A DNA stretch of 64,000 nucleotides from NCBI RefSeq assembly GCF_029168945.1, contig NC_083603.1, forward strand, positions 36,057,396-36,121,395, written 5' to 3'. The translations under genes and the position numbers were made by a program. Shown here piece after piece: positions 9,903 through 20,689 of the stretch. Within the stretch, counting starts at the first letter, position 1; every line of letters begins with the position of its first letter. This DNA is from Cannabis sativa (lineage: Eukaryota > Streptophyta > Magnoliopsida > Rosales > Cannabaceae). The notes under the pieces were generated by a model. The model worked only from the letters and a program-made list of their open reading frames with translations. It was not told the origin of the DNA and made no database searches.

Positions 9903-10841
9903 ATGGATAGACTTCTATGTCGGAATGTGAGAGGAGCCAACAATCAACACAAACAACAATTAATAAAGCAATTCATTAATTCCTAAAAGGTTGATTTTTT
10001 TGGGCTCCTTGAGACTAGAGTCAAGGCTCCAAAACTTGGTACCTTGTACTTGAAATTATTTCAAAATTGGTGTTTTTCTTCTAATATAGCTTGGCATGGA
10101 GGTGGTAAGATTGCTATTGCTTGGAACCCATGAAGGTTCACCGTAGACATCCTTAAATGCACTAGCCAACTTATGCATTTAAAGTTGTCAACAGTTGAAG
10201 GTTTTGGCAATTTTTTAACTGTAGTTTATGCATCCAATAATAGGGTTGAGAGAATGATATTATGGAAAGATTTAATGGGCTTGAACACTACTGATAACTG
10301 GTTTTTAATGAGGGACTTCAATGACATCCTTTCAAAGGAAGAAAGAGTGGGGCATAGAGTCAAATTCCACCCCGATAATGAGTTCTTGAATTTTGTAAAA
10401 TCATGTCAGTTGGAGGACATCAAAGCTAGTGGAAATTTTTTCACTTCGTCTAATAAACAACATGGTGATGAGAGGATTTTTTACAAGATTGATCGAGTAC
10501 TTGCCAACAAAACTTGGATTGACAAATATGATCGGGCAGAGGTAGTTTTTCTAAACGAAGGGCTTTTTGATCATACTCCTGTGATCTTATCTCTTCATCC
10601 AGAAGTAGTGAGTGGAAATAAGCCATTCAAATACTTTAAGATGTGGAAATCACATCCTAAGTATGAGAATGGTTTGAAAGAGGTTTGGGATAGACCTATT
10701 GCTGGCACAAAAATGTTTCAAGTTGTCTCTATGATGAAACAACTCAAACATAAGCTGAAAGAGATTAATAAGGAGGGTTTTCATGATTTGCAGGCTGCTG
10801 TAACTAGAAACAAGCTGGATTTAGATACTCTGCAGCACTAG
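9903..10841 (+). pseudogene. LINE ORF2 endonuclease domain
   Basis: ORF2 begins at ATG 9903 (MDRLLCRNVRGANN). It carries AP-endonuclease-like blocks: NVRG, FFGLLETRV (metal-binding Glu), MRDFNDIL (usually GDFN), KIDRVL and DHTPV. Stops interrupt it at about 9984 and 10131; from 10173 it is open to 10841. This domain nicks target DNA to prime reverse transcription. The RT region follows after two more stops. Confidence 0.85.
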
Positions 10842-12392
10842 ATTCATCAAAATCCTTTTGATTTTCAGTTGCATTCTCGAGAAAAAGATGCCAGAGAGAA
10901 GTCAATTAAGTCTCAAAGGGATTATGCATCCTTCCTTTAACAGAAACCTAAAGTTGCTTGGTTGCAAAGTGGAGATTATAATACAGCCCTATTTCATGCG
11001 TGTATAAAGCAAAGACAGAGGCAAAATAGGATTTTATCCATTGAAAAGTTGGATGGGATTAGGGTCAATGAACCTTCTAAGATAATAGATGCTTTCCTGG
11101 AATTCTATAATAGCTTACTTGGCACCAGAATGGAAAATAGAACGAAAATTGAGAAAAGCATATTGACTAGAGGCCCCATTCTCACTGTTGATAATGGCAG
11201 AATGCTTACTCAACAACTCACAAGTAATGATGTGAAGAAAGCTATTTTTAGTATGCCTAGGAAAAAGTCACCTGGACCTGATGGATACTCAAGCAACTTC
11301 TTTCAAGATAATTGGGAGTATATTGGAGAGGATATCAGTGCGGCTGTGCTTTCATTTTTGGAATCAGGTAACATTCTTAAAGAAATCAACTCAACTATAA
11401 TTACCTTGGTTCCTAAATGTAAATGTCCTAACTCTGTTAAGGATTTTAGACCAATTGCTTGCTGCAATGTTATCTATAAGATTGCAACAAAGCTCTTGGG
11501 TTCTAGAATTAGTAACATTCTTCCTGTTATAATATCTCACTCCCAAGGAGGTTTTATAAAAGGAAGATTCATAGGGCATAATATTATGATTTGCCAAGAT
11601 CTGGTAAGACATTATGGAAGGAAAGCGAACAAACAAAGTTGCATGATCAAGCTTGATCTCCAAAAGGCATATGACACTATTGAATGGGAGTTTATTGAGG
11701 AAGTGTTAACAAGCTTAAATTTCCCTCAGAGCATCATCCGAATAGTTATGAACTGGATCTCTACCCCTAAATTCTCTCTTATGCTCAATGGAGCCTTGCA
11801 TGGTTTCTTTGAATCAAAGAGAGGGCTTAGACAAAGGGACCCCATGTCCCCTTTGCTGTTTGTCCTAGGTATGGAATATCTGTCTCGATTAATGGGGAAG
11901 ATTGTAGAGAAAGAGGATTTTTATTTTCATAACAGATGTGCTAGTCTTATATTGAATCATCTGGCTTTTGCGGATGATGTTCTTCTGTTTTGTCATGGTG
12001 ATCTCAAAAGTGTGATGTATATGTTACAGGCTTTGAAACTTTTCTCTATCACATCTGACCTTCATCCTAATCCAAGTAAAACTGCAATTTATTGCAGCAA
12101 CTTGGATCAAGGATGCGTAAACAAGATCTTGCAGCTTTCAGGATACATGAGACAGAATCTTCCTTTCACATATCAAGGTATTCCCATTTGTGCAAAGAAG
12201 ATACCAGGGAAAGAATGTGAAATACTAGCAGAGAAAATGATGGCTAGCATCAGGAGCTGGAGTTCTAGGAACCTCTCCTTTGCATGGCGAATCACATTGA
12301 TCAACTCAGTTCTTATAACCATTCAAGCCTATTGGAGTCAAATAGTGATTTTGGCAAAGAAAATTCTGAAGGCAATTGAATCTATATGTTGA
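10842..12392 (+). pseudogene. LINE ORF2 reverse transcriptase domain
   Basis: A nearly uninterrupted reading frame from about 10940 to 12392. It contains the non-LTR RT blocks in order: KKAIFSMPRKKSPGPDGYSS, FRPIACCNVIYKIATKLL, GGFIKGR, CMIKLDLQKAYDTIEWEF, RGLRQRDPMSPLLFVLGME and the catalytic LAFADDVLLF at about 11960. The catalytic Asp pair is intact, so decay is recent relative to the Copia remnants. Upstream it is separated from the endonuclease by stops at 10839 and 10938. Confidence 0.92.
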
Positions 12393-13266
12393 GCATTCCT
12401 TTGCAAAGGGCAAGCCATGTTACACGGTGGAGGAGCTATAGCTTGGGATAGAGTGTGTCAACCAAAAGCTGAAGGGGGATTAGGAATCAAAAAGTTGGAA
12501 GAATGGAACAAGGAAGCCATGAGCAAGTATGTGTGTGCTATCTCGAGCCACGAAGAGAGTCTTTGGCTTAGATGGGTTCATAGTGTCTACATCAAAGATC
12601 AAAATTGGTGGAGTTACAATGCTTCTATCCATGCGAGTTGGTATTGGAAGAATCTTGTAACCATTCAACAATCAACTTACCAACTTAACTGACTGTGATT
12701 CATTTCAGCATGGAAAATAGACAATTGCAATCGGTTACAGTTTGTTTACTGCTCCACAGCCAAGAGTGAAGTGGTGTAAGGAGGTTTGGGCACGTTTGAA
12801 CACACCAAAACATAGTGTGATTCTTTGGCTAGCAATGCTTAACCGACTGAAAACAAAAGAGAGGCTGAAAAAGTATGGCATCTTGTTACAAGATCATTGC
12901 AGTTTATGTGATTCTAACATGGAAAATGAGCAGCATTTATTTTTTGATTGTTGTTTATCTTCTTACTGCTTGGATGAAATCAAGCATTGGCTTGATTGGA
13001 AGGCAATAAACATGTCTCTTCCACAACTAGTTCGGTGGATTGGCACGGCAAGAGTTTCAAAGTTTAAGAAATTGGTGCTGGCTGCTGCTATAGCAGCAGT
13101 GGTTTACCGCATTTGTCAAGAAAGGAATGGGGTCATTTGGCATGGAAACAAGGTGAATAAATGTCAAATGGTAGAAGACATCAAGTGGAGCTTGAGGACC
13201 CGAATTAACATGGTGTTTCCAAAGAAAATTCAAAGTATAGATAGAGATTGGTTTTATGCTTTATAG
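12393..13266 (+). pseudogene. LINE ORF2 C-terminal region with zf-RVT-like domain
   Basis: After a stop at 12390-12392 the frame resumes (IAWDRVCQPKAEGGLGIKKL), breaks near 12690, then runs 12742-13266. The segment VWARLNTPKHSVILWLAM...CSLCDSNMENEQHLFFDC has the Cys/His pattern of the zf-RVT domain at the end of plant LINE ORF2. The stop is at 13264-13266. About 120 bp of 3' UTR and the A tract follow. Confidence 0.85.
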
Positions 13267-13385
13267 TTGATTTGTAAAATGAAGAAATGAATTGAGAAAA
13301 AATAATTTGTATAGATTTTTAGGCCCTTATATGGGTGCTATTAGACTGTAAATATGTTTGTGCAATACAATTCACTGATTTATCC

Positions 13386-13407
13386 AAAAAAAAATATCGT
13401 GGTAATA
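13386..13407 (+). repeat. LINE A tail and 3' target duplication
   Basis: Nine A residues (13386-13394) end the LINE, followed by ATATCGTGGTAATA (13394-13407), the 3' copy of the 14 bp duplication. One A is shared between tail and duplication. Confidence 0.85.
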
Positions 13408-14669
13408 GAACAAGTTTCATTTTTTTCATCATACTTACCTAATTTGTATGCTCTGGATTCGAGGACTTCGACCACCTGTTATGGTCCTTCCTAGTTAGGT
13501 CCAAGTACACCTGCCATACTGTCTTTGGTGTTTAGAAATACCCTTCTTAGGACCATATCTCCCACAAAGAATTTCCCAGCCTTCACTTGTTTATTGAAAT
13601 ACTGAGCTACTTTTTGTTGATGGGCTATCAACTTTAAGTTTGTTGTGGTTCACTTCTCTTCCATTTCATCAAGTGATTCAGCCAGGAGTACGTGATTGGC
13701 ATCTTAGTTATATGTCAATCTCCTGTGAGATGGTGGCTCGAGTTCTACGGGCAGCATAGCTTCATATCCATACGCCATGGCAAAGGGAGTCTGTTCGGTT
13801 GCCGTTTTATCAGTTGTTCGATATGACCATAGAACTTCAGGAAGTTCTTCCAGCCAGTTTCCTTTGGCATCTTCGAGTGTTTTCTTTAGTGTCTCCTTCA
13901 AGGTCTTGTTGACTGCTTCAACTTGACCATTTGCTTAAGGATGTGCCATTGCGGAGAAGCTTTTGATGATGCCATGGTTCGCACAAAAATTAGTGAAGGA
14001 TTAGCTGTCAAACTGCTTGCCATTATCCAAAACTATTTTGTACGGCAATCCAAACTGGAAGATTATGTTCTTCACAATAATATCTTGAACTTTCTTTGAT
14101 GTAATAGTTGCGAGTGGTTCGGCCTCCGTCCACTTAGTGAAGTGATCAACTGCTACCACTGCATACTGCACTCCTCCTTTGCCTTTGGGTAACTGTCTGA
14201 TCAAGTCAATTCCCCAAATGGCAAACGGCCAAGGACATTGCATCTGAGTTAACTCGTTGGGTGGAGCTCGAGGTATCTTTGAAAATCTCTGGCATTCGTC
14301 ACATTTCTTAACACAGGCCTTTGAATCTTCAATCATCGTTGGCCAGAAAAAACCTTGCCTTAGAATTTTCTTTGATAAACTCTGCTCGACAGCATGATTT
14401 CCACATAATCCGTTGTGCACCTCAGATATGAGTCGTGCAGCTTCTTCTTGAGTAACACATCTGAGCAATGGCATAGAGAATCCTTTTCTATACATAATTC
14501 CCTCTACTATGATATAACGTGCAACCTTCCTTCTCATCTTTTGAGCTTCATTTCGATTATCTGGGAGTTCCCCAGTGTTGAGGTAGGCGGCTATCGGTGT
14601 CATCCAGTTTGGGGAAGTATGAATCATTTTGATCTCTTTCATAACAGTGATGCTAGGCTCTTTGAGGAA
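13408..14669 (-). pseudogene. Tat copy A integrase
   Basis: Minus-strand integrase. The zinc-binding part is at about 14350-14430 (CGNHAVEQ...KCDECQRF), followed by the core with WGIDLIRQLPKGKGG, VVAVDHFTKWTEAEP and VLDNGKQFDS at about 14010. Breaks occur between 13902 and 14000, then LPEVLWSYRTTDKTATEQTP and the C-terminal VVEVLESRAYKLGKYDE follow down to 13408. The last 15 codons are on the far side of the LINE. Lineage: the Tat-specific order RT, RNase H, second RNase H, integrase is present. Confidence 0.88.
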
Positions 14670-15499
14670 CTAGATAGGAACCAAGTTCGCCTTATCACTT
14701 ACATTATTGCTTGCCAATCGAGCCAAAGCGTCTGCAATTGTGTTTTCTTCCCTTGGAATTTTTCTGAGACCGAAGCTTTTGAATTGTGCAAGCACGTCAT
14801 GTATTTTACTCAAATATGCTATCATCCTTTCTCCCCGAGCCTCGTATTCTTCGAATACATGATTTACCACCAGTTGTGAATCACTACAGACTTCAATGTG
14901 TTCGGCTTTCATCTCTCGGGCTAACTTTAGGCGAGCGATTAGAGCTTCATACTCGGCTTTGTTATTAGATGCCTTGAATCCAAACTTGACTGCAGCATGC
15001 AGGTGTTGGCCCCAAGTGTGACAAGGGCAATTCCTGCACTAAATAATTGATCTGTAGCTGACCCGTCCACGTGTAGTTTCCACGTCGGGTTGTCTTCATT
15101 GTTACATGGCTGAGGTATTTGTACCGGCTCGGGGTTGCTTTCTGGTATGCTTTCCACTTTGCCTGTGCATTCTACCATAAAGTCTGCTAAGGCTTGGCCT
15201 TTGCTTGTTGTTCGGGGTTGGAAAGAAATTTCGTATTGACCGAACTCCACCGCCCACTTGAGTAGTCGTCCAGAGGCGTCTGGGTTTTGCAATATTTGGC
15301 ATAATTTTTGGTCAGTGTCAACCCGAACAAGATGAGCTTGAAAATAGGGCCTTAACTTTCTTGTTGCTAGAATAAGGCAGTATGCGAGTTTTTCTATCAA
15401 TGGATACCGATCTTTGGCCTCAATGAGTCTTTTACTTATTTCATAGACCGTGTGTTGTATGTTGTTTTCTTCTCTGATCAGCACGACACTCACAACTTG
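14670..15499 (-). pseudogene. Tat copy A RNase H and second (archaeal-type) RNase H
   Basis: Reading from 15493 down comes first the gypsy-type RNase H tail (ISKRLIEAKDRYPLIEKLAY, ATRKLRPYFQAH, KWAVEFGQYEISFQPR, KGQALADFMVE). Then, after a spacer, comes a second RNase H with WKLHVDGSATDQLFSAGIAL, EALIARLKLAREMKAEHIEV and CSDSQLVVNHV, and ADALARLASN at its end. Two consecutive RNase H domains are diagnostic of the plant Tat lineage. A frameshift near 14940-15000 splits the second domain. Confidence 0.88.
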
Positions 15500-16839
15500 C
15501 TCTGTGATAGCTAAGTATATTCAAAGTTCTTCTCTTTCTAGAGGTTTTGAGAGTACGGGAGGTTTTGCGAGTTGTGCTTTTAGCTCTTGGAAAGTTTTTC
15601 ACACTCCTCTGTCCACTCGAATCGCTTGTTTCCTCAAAGGATGTTGAAGAATGGGACACACATATCTGTTGATTTTGAAACAAATCTGCTGAGTGCGGCG
15701 ATCCGACCAGTCAAACTTTGCACTTCCTTGGTTTTAGTTGGCGACTTCATATCCAGGAGGGCTTGAATCTTCTTTCTCGAGCTGACTCCAAAGAAACACT
15801 TTAAGGGCTTTAGTTTCATGTTGTACTTCCTGAGGAATCTGGTGCATTCGTCCAGATCGTCTATGTGCCTCCCCAACCTTTCTGGATTTGACGAGCATGT
15901 CATCCACATACACTTCCATATTTTGCCGGATTTGGTCTTTAAACATTTTTTTACCAATCTTTGGTATGTTGCTCCAGCATTTTCTAGACCAAAAGACATT
16001 ACTTTGTAGCAATATAGACCCAAATCTGTTCGGAAACTTGTATGTTCGTGCTCTGGTGGATGCATTTTGATCTGATTGTACCTTCAATAAGCATCCATGA
16101 AGCTTAATATTTCATGCCCTGTTGTTGCATCCACAAGCTGATCGATTCTTGGAAGCAGAAAACAGACTTTGGGGCATGCTTTGTTGAGGTTTGTGAAATC
16201 AATACACACTCATTGTTTCTTGTTCGGCTTGGGTACTAGTACGGGATTTGCAACCCAAGCTGGGTAGAAAGCTTCAATTATGAAATTGTTGTTGCGCAGC
16301 TTTTGTACTTCTTCATTTAGGCTAGTGCTCGCTCTTTGTCTAATAGCCATCGCTTTTGTTGAACTAGTCAGAATTTGGGATCAATATTTAGGACGTGCGA
16401 AATGACAGGAGGATCAATTCCGACCATATCCTCATGTGACCAGGTAAAGACGTCTAGGTTTGATCTCAGAAATTTTGTTAATTCTGATTTTACTTCGAGC
16501 AACAAACCCTTTCCAACATTTAGCTTGTTGGCCGGGATATCTGGATCGATCTCAATCTCTTCTAATTCTTCTACAGGTCCAACATTACTGTTTGGGTCCC
16601 CAAGTCGATGATCCACACCTTCATCCCCATCTTGGGAAGCTCCCTACTTGGAAATATTTTTCCCTTGTCTGTGCTCTGGCTGGAAGATACTTCCTTCTTA
16701 GCCTTGGCCATTGCAAGGTTATAACATTCTCGAGTAGTCTGCTGGTTTCCTCTAACAAACCCTACCCAATTCTTTGTTTGAAACTTCAGGCAAGAGTGGA
16801 ATGTCGATGTGACAGCCTTTAAGGCATACAAGGTTGGAC
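15500..16839 (-). pseudogene. Tat copy A reverse transcriptase
   Basis: From about 16616 down: LGDPNSNVGPVEELEEIEID, FLRSNLDVFTWSHEDMVGID (PR-RT linker), then a broken stretch corresponding to FIIEA.YPAWVANPVLVPKP, then LGLYCYKVMSFGLENAGATY at about 16010 and the catalytic VYVDDMLVKS at about 15900. MKLKPLKCFFGVSS and SLTGRIAALSRFVSKSTD follow at about 15700-15800. Several frameshifts and stops are visible, so it cannot work. Copy B has the same order with fewer breaks in the N-terminal half. Confidence 0.88.
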
Positions 16840-17390
16840 GGCCTAACATTACGTTAAAGGCTGAAGGAACATTTCAGACGAGGAATTGTGCCATGATAGT
16901 CATGCTCGTTGGAGCTTGCCTAACAGTGAGGGGTAAGCGAATTTGTCCTAGAGGTGTGACTCCTTGGCCGGAGAAACCATAGACAGGCAGGAAACATGAG
17001 GTTAGATCCTTGAGCTGGAGTCCCATCTTTTCATAGGTAGTCTTGAACAAGATATTGGAAGAGGCTACATTATCAATCATGGTTCTGGCCACCATTTTGT
17101 TAGCTATCTGGACCTCCACGACCAACGGCTGGTTGTGTGGAAACCTGATTTTGGCAGCGTCCTCATCGTTGAAGGTGATGGTAGGTCCTCCTGTCTGTTG
17201 GATTTTAGGCTTCCTTTCTTCTACGGCCAGGATCACTTCTTCTTGCTCGTGCTCCGTTTTTCGGGCATACCTCTCCCGAGCTTTGCCCGAATCTCTAACT
17301 ATGTGCGGGCCTCCAATGATGACTTGCAAATGTCCATCTACCGGTGGAGGTAGCAAGTCTTGGTTATTATCATCCTTCTGATTTTGATCG
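16840..17390 (-). pseudogene. Tat copy A aspartic protease region
   Basis: The frame from 17611 to 16874 contains FNDEDAAKIRFPHNQPLVVE, ANKMVARTMIDNVASSNILF and LPVYGFSGQGVTPLGQI, followed by the frame LGRPTLYALKAVTSTFHSCL to about 16790. This is the pepsin-like protease of Tat elements. The catalytic triplet reads DNV here and DNG in copy B, instead of the usual D-S/T-G; D-N-G is common in Tat elements, so the Val is the real change. Confidence 0.8.
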
Positions 17391-18826
17391 GCCTTGACGT
17401 ACTTCTGTAAATGCGTGTTGTTTTTCCTTATCAAGAATTCAATTTCCCACTTCAAATTGTTGCATTCGTTGGTGTCATGGCCATAGTCTCCATGAAATCG
17501 ATAAAACTTTGTCATGTCTCTCTTGTTGACATCTTTCTTCATGGGCCAGGACTTCTTATATGGGGCTAGCAACTGAGTGGCCATGTAAACACTTTCTATA
17601 TCCTCAGTCAAGATGGTAAATGTAGTGCTCCTTGCTTGATTCTCCCAGGGATCCTCCTCGGTTTTGCTGGCAAACTTTCCCTTCTTCCCATTCCCTTGTC
17701 TGTTGTTGTTGTTAGAACGTTTACCATTTGAGCTCGAATTATTTGCGTAATGGGGGAGTTGGGCAGTCGTTCCATTGGAAGGAGCTTTTGATTTGTTAGG
17801 CTTTTGTTCACCTTCTGCTCACTAAATAGCTTCTTTGAGTTTAATGAAGCCTTCTGCACGGTCGAGAAAATCACTCATTGAGTCTACCGGGCTGTTCTTC
17901 CTTATGTTCTTCTAAAGTTCACCGAGGACTTCAATGCCCCCCAGTATTGCGGACAACTTTCCATCTTCAGTTACCCGTGAAACCTTGGTCGCCTCTGTCA
18001 TGAATCTGCTAATGTATGCTCAGAGAGGCTCGCCTGGTCTTTGCTTGACTTCGAACAGGTCTCCTAAATGCAACAGAAGCTGGCGAGAGGAGGATAATTG
18101 TGCATGGAATTCCGAGGAGAAGGCTTTCCATGAGTTGAACTTTCCAGGGGGCAGCTTGAAATACCATTGCTGGGCGGCTTCTGAGAGGGTAGCAGGAAAA
18201 ATTCTACAACATACGTCACCTCGTACCCCCTACAGATCCATTTGCATCTCGAGATACTTGAGGTGGGAAAGAGGATGTTCTCTTCCAGTGTACATTTTCC
18301 AGGTTGGCATTTTGAACTTGTGGGGCAACCCTATGAGATTGATCTCGGGAGAGAAAGGGGTTCCACGTGCTCGGTCCAACTCGAGATCATTGTTTCTCTA
18401 CCCGGCCATGCCTTGGAACATACTCTTTAGTTCGTCTAGCTGTGCTTGCACAACTGGACTAACCTATTTGGCATATTGGCCAATTTGAGTCATGTTAGTA
18501 TCTTTCTGAGCGGGAATTTGAGCACGGGTTCCGGGCTGTACGATCGTCATGCCAAGTTGATCGTCTACTCCTCTCCTTCTATTCAGATCATTTCTGAGAT
18601 CATGAGTTGTCCCCAACCTTTCGAATATAGAAACGCCTGGCTGTCTCAGTGATTGATTGACTTGGTGGAGAGGTGGAATGACATCGTTGGCCTGGTTGGA
18701 ACCGTCGGGTATGACTTCTCCTTATAAATTACTAGATAAGGTCTGCCAACCTACTACTTGGCCCACAGGCGGAACCTGTGATCGAAGATTTGGCGGCAGA
18801 CCATTTATAGTCTGGGAAGTAGTCAT
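17391..18826 (-). pseudogene. Tat copy A gag
   Basis: Starts at minus-strand ATG 18824-18826 (MTTSQTINGLPPNLRSQ). A Retrotrans_gag domain is recognisable at about 17835-18320 (SEAAQQWYFKLPPGKFNSW, SSEFHAQLSSSRQ, RPGEPL, YISRFMTEATKVSRV, SDFLDRAEGFIKLKEAI). A C-terminal Tat-type motif, YRFHGDYGHDTNECNNLK, is at about 17450-17510, with the first Cys of C-X-F-H replaced by Tyr. Stops occur near 18478, 18430, 18225 and 17820. The Copia LTR begins 22 bp upstream of the start codon, so the leader and 5' LTR are missing. Confidence 0.85.
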
Positions 18827-18847
18827 CGTTGGATCTTCATCTGTTTT

Positions 18848-20689
18848 TGTTGGAATTATTTTACCAGGATCTAGATTTACTAACAAGTATGTTTCATTAA
18901 CATCCTAATATGAATTTCTAAAACAATGAAATAAACACATATAAAGTTTAAGAAACCTTACATTGATTGCAGCAGAATTAAATGACTCCTTCCGTTCAAA
19001 TCTCTAGCCCTTGATTCCTTTCTGTAGCAGAGCATCATCAAGATCTGAACTTGGATCTCTTTCTCTCCTTCTTGAGCCCGATTCTCCTTCTTGTTGATTG
19101 GATTCTTCACAGTCTTACACACTATGATTGAGATACCACTTTATGTGTGTGGGGACTCACTCTATCACTCAAGGTTTGAAATTATGAAGAAGAAAAGAGA
19201 GGAAGTGGTTTCGGCCTAATAGAAAGAAATCTCAGGAAAGTATTCTGAAAGTGAAATTTCATCAATCTTTAAGTGTGAGCCATCACAATCAATTTATAGG
19301 TAATCACCTAGGATTAGGTTAGATTTATTTGGCATTAAAATAATGAAAAAATTAAATGGTAAAATCTAAACCAAGTGGCTTGCCAAAGAATGGATAATTG
19401 GCCCCACTTTGTAATTTTTCCATTTTGTCATTTTCCCATCTTATTTTCTCAAAAATGCCAACTTTCCAATTTAACCTTTTCAATGCCAATTCCAATTATT
19501 TAATAACTAAAAATTATTTATTAAATAATATTGTCATTTAATACATTTATTAATTAGACTTAATAAAGTCTCTTAATTAATAAATAAGACCTAGAATCTG
19601 TTTTCTTCACATTTAAGCCTTTGCTTAGTGAAAATTTATAAACTAGACATAGTCTAATTTTAGAATTATAATTGATTAACTAAAATCAATTAACTGAGTC
19701 TTACAAGCAGTATGGTCTCAACTAGTATGGGGACAATGAGCCTATATAACCGAGCTTCCAATAAGCTGATCTAGAATTTACCAAGTCAATCCACTAACTT
19801 GGAATTGCACTCTCAGTCATATAGAACGCTCTATATGTTCCACGATATAGATACGCTATTAATTATCCATTGTTATAATCCCAATAATTAATGATCCTCT
19901 ATAGATGATCTACATTGCATAGGGATAAAATTATTGTTACACCCTTTCAATGTATTTTATCCTTAAAACACTTTGCCACCTATAAATAATATTATAGTGA
20001 ACTAATATAGTCACTAAAATGAGTGCTTTATCATTTATCTCTATTTAGCAAGCTCGAAGGAAATTATTGTTTCACTTCTAAATACCTATAGAAGCTATAG
20101 ACTCCATATCTATGATTAGCGCTCCCACTCAATTGCACTATTATGTTCCCAAAATGTACGTATCATCCTGACCAAAAAGTAGGCTTAACTAAAAAATCAA
20201 AGAACATGAATAACACTCTTGAGATCGAACCTAACCATGTCAGGATTAAGATCATTTGATCTAGAATCAACTAGGTGCTATTGAATTTAATAGATATTAC
20301 GGTAAATTTATCATATCTAATCAAATTTCAATATCGGTCCCTTCCAATATATACTCCATACATTCGATACTGGTAAACTTTGCCAATGCCCTTGAAAGGA
20401 TATAACACTTATCCAAGGTGTAAGCATACATATCGCTGATTATCATGCCAGTCTAAATGTAGTGAACTGACAAATCAGGGAATTAAAATTTTTGAACATA
20501 TAATCATGATTATATTCCACTGTGTTGACAACACTATAATCATGAACAAATACATATCTGGACCTAATAGAATTTATAATCATGAAATAAATCATGTGAA
20601 CCATACAACATAAAATGATTTCTGATCTTTATTAACTAGTAAATTTGATTATACTGAAATGGGTTTTATTTAGGGCACAAAACCCAACA
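18848..20689 (-). repeat. Copia 3' LTR (subfamily II), inverted
   Basis: An 1842 bp LTR in reverse: plus-strand TGTTGGAATTATTTTACCAG at the left edge and ...GGGCACAAAACCCAACA at the right. It is followed on the right by AACTCCCACTTGCAC, the complement of the polypurine tract, so this is the 3' LTR of a minus-strand element whose body continues to higher coordinates. Most similar to 847-2672 and 44620-46515. A TATA box is visible on the minus strand near 19301; the GGCCGGCC box has decayed. Confidence 0.88.

Larger units (their letters stand above)
8587..13393 (+). mobile_element. L1-type LINE inserted in Tat copy A
   Basis: A 4.8 kb non-LTR retrotransposon flanked by a 14 bp target duplication and ending in a short A tract (13386-13394). 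It has the plant L1 layout: ORF1 with a DUF4283-like domain and CCHC knuckle, then ORF2 with AP-endonuclease, reverse transcriptase and a C-terminal zf-RVT-like region. The 54 bp before the ORF1 ATG suggest it is close to full length. Stops and shifts in both ORFs make it inactive. It landed inside the last codons of pol of its host element. Confidence 0.9.

Noticed and set aside
17043..18488. Several plus-strand open frames of 70-184 codons (e.g. 17043-17381, 17934-18488)
   Set aside because: They are mirror frames of the minus-strand gag and protease of Tat copy A; their codon pattern follows the real gene on the other strand.
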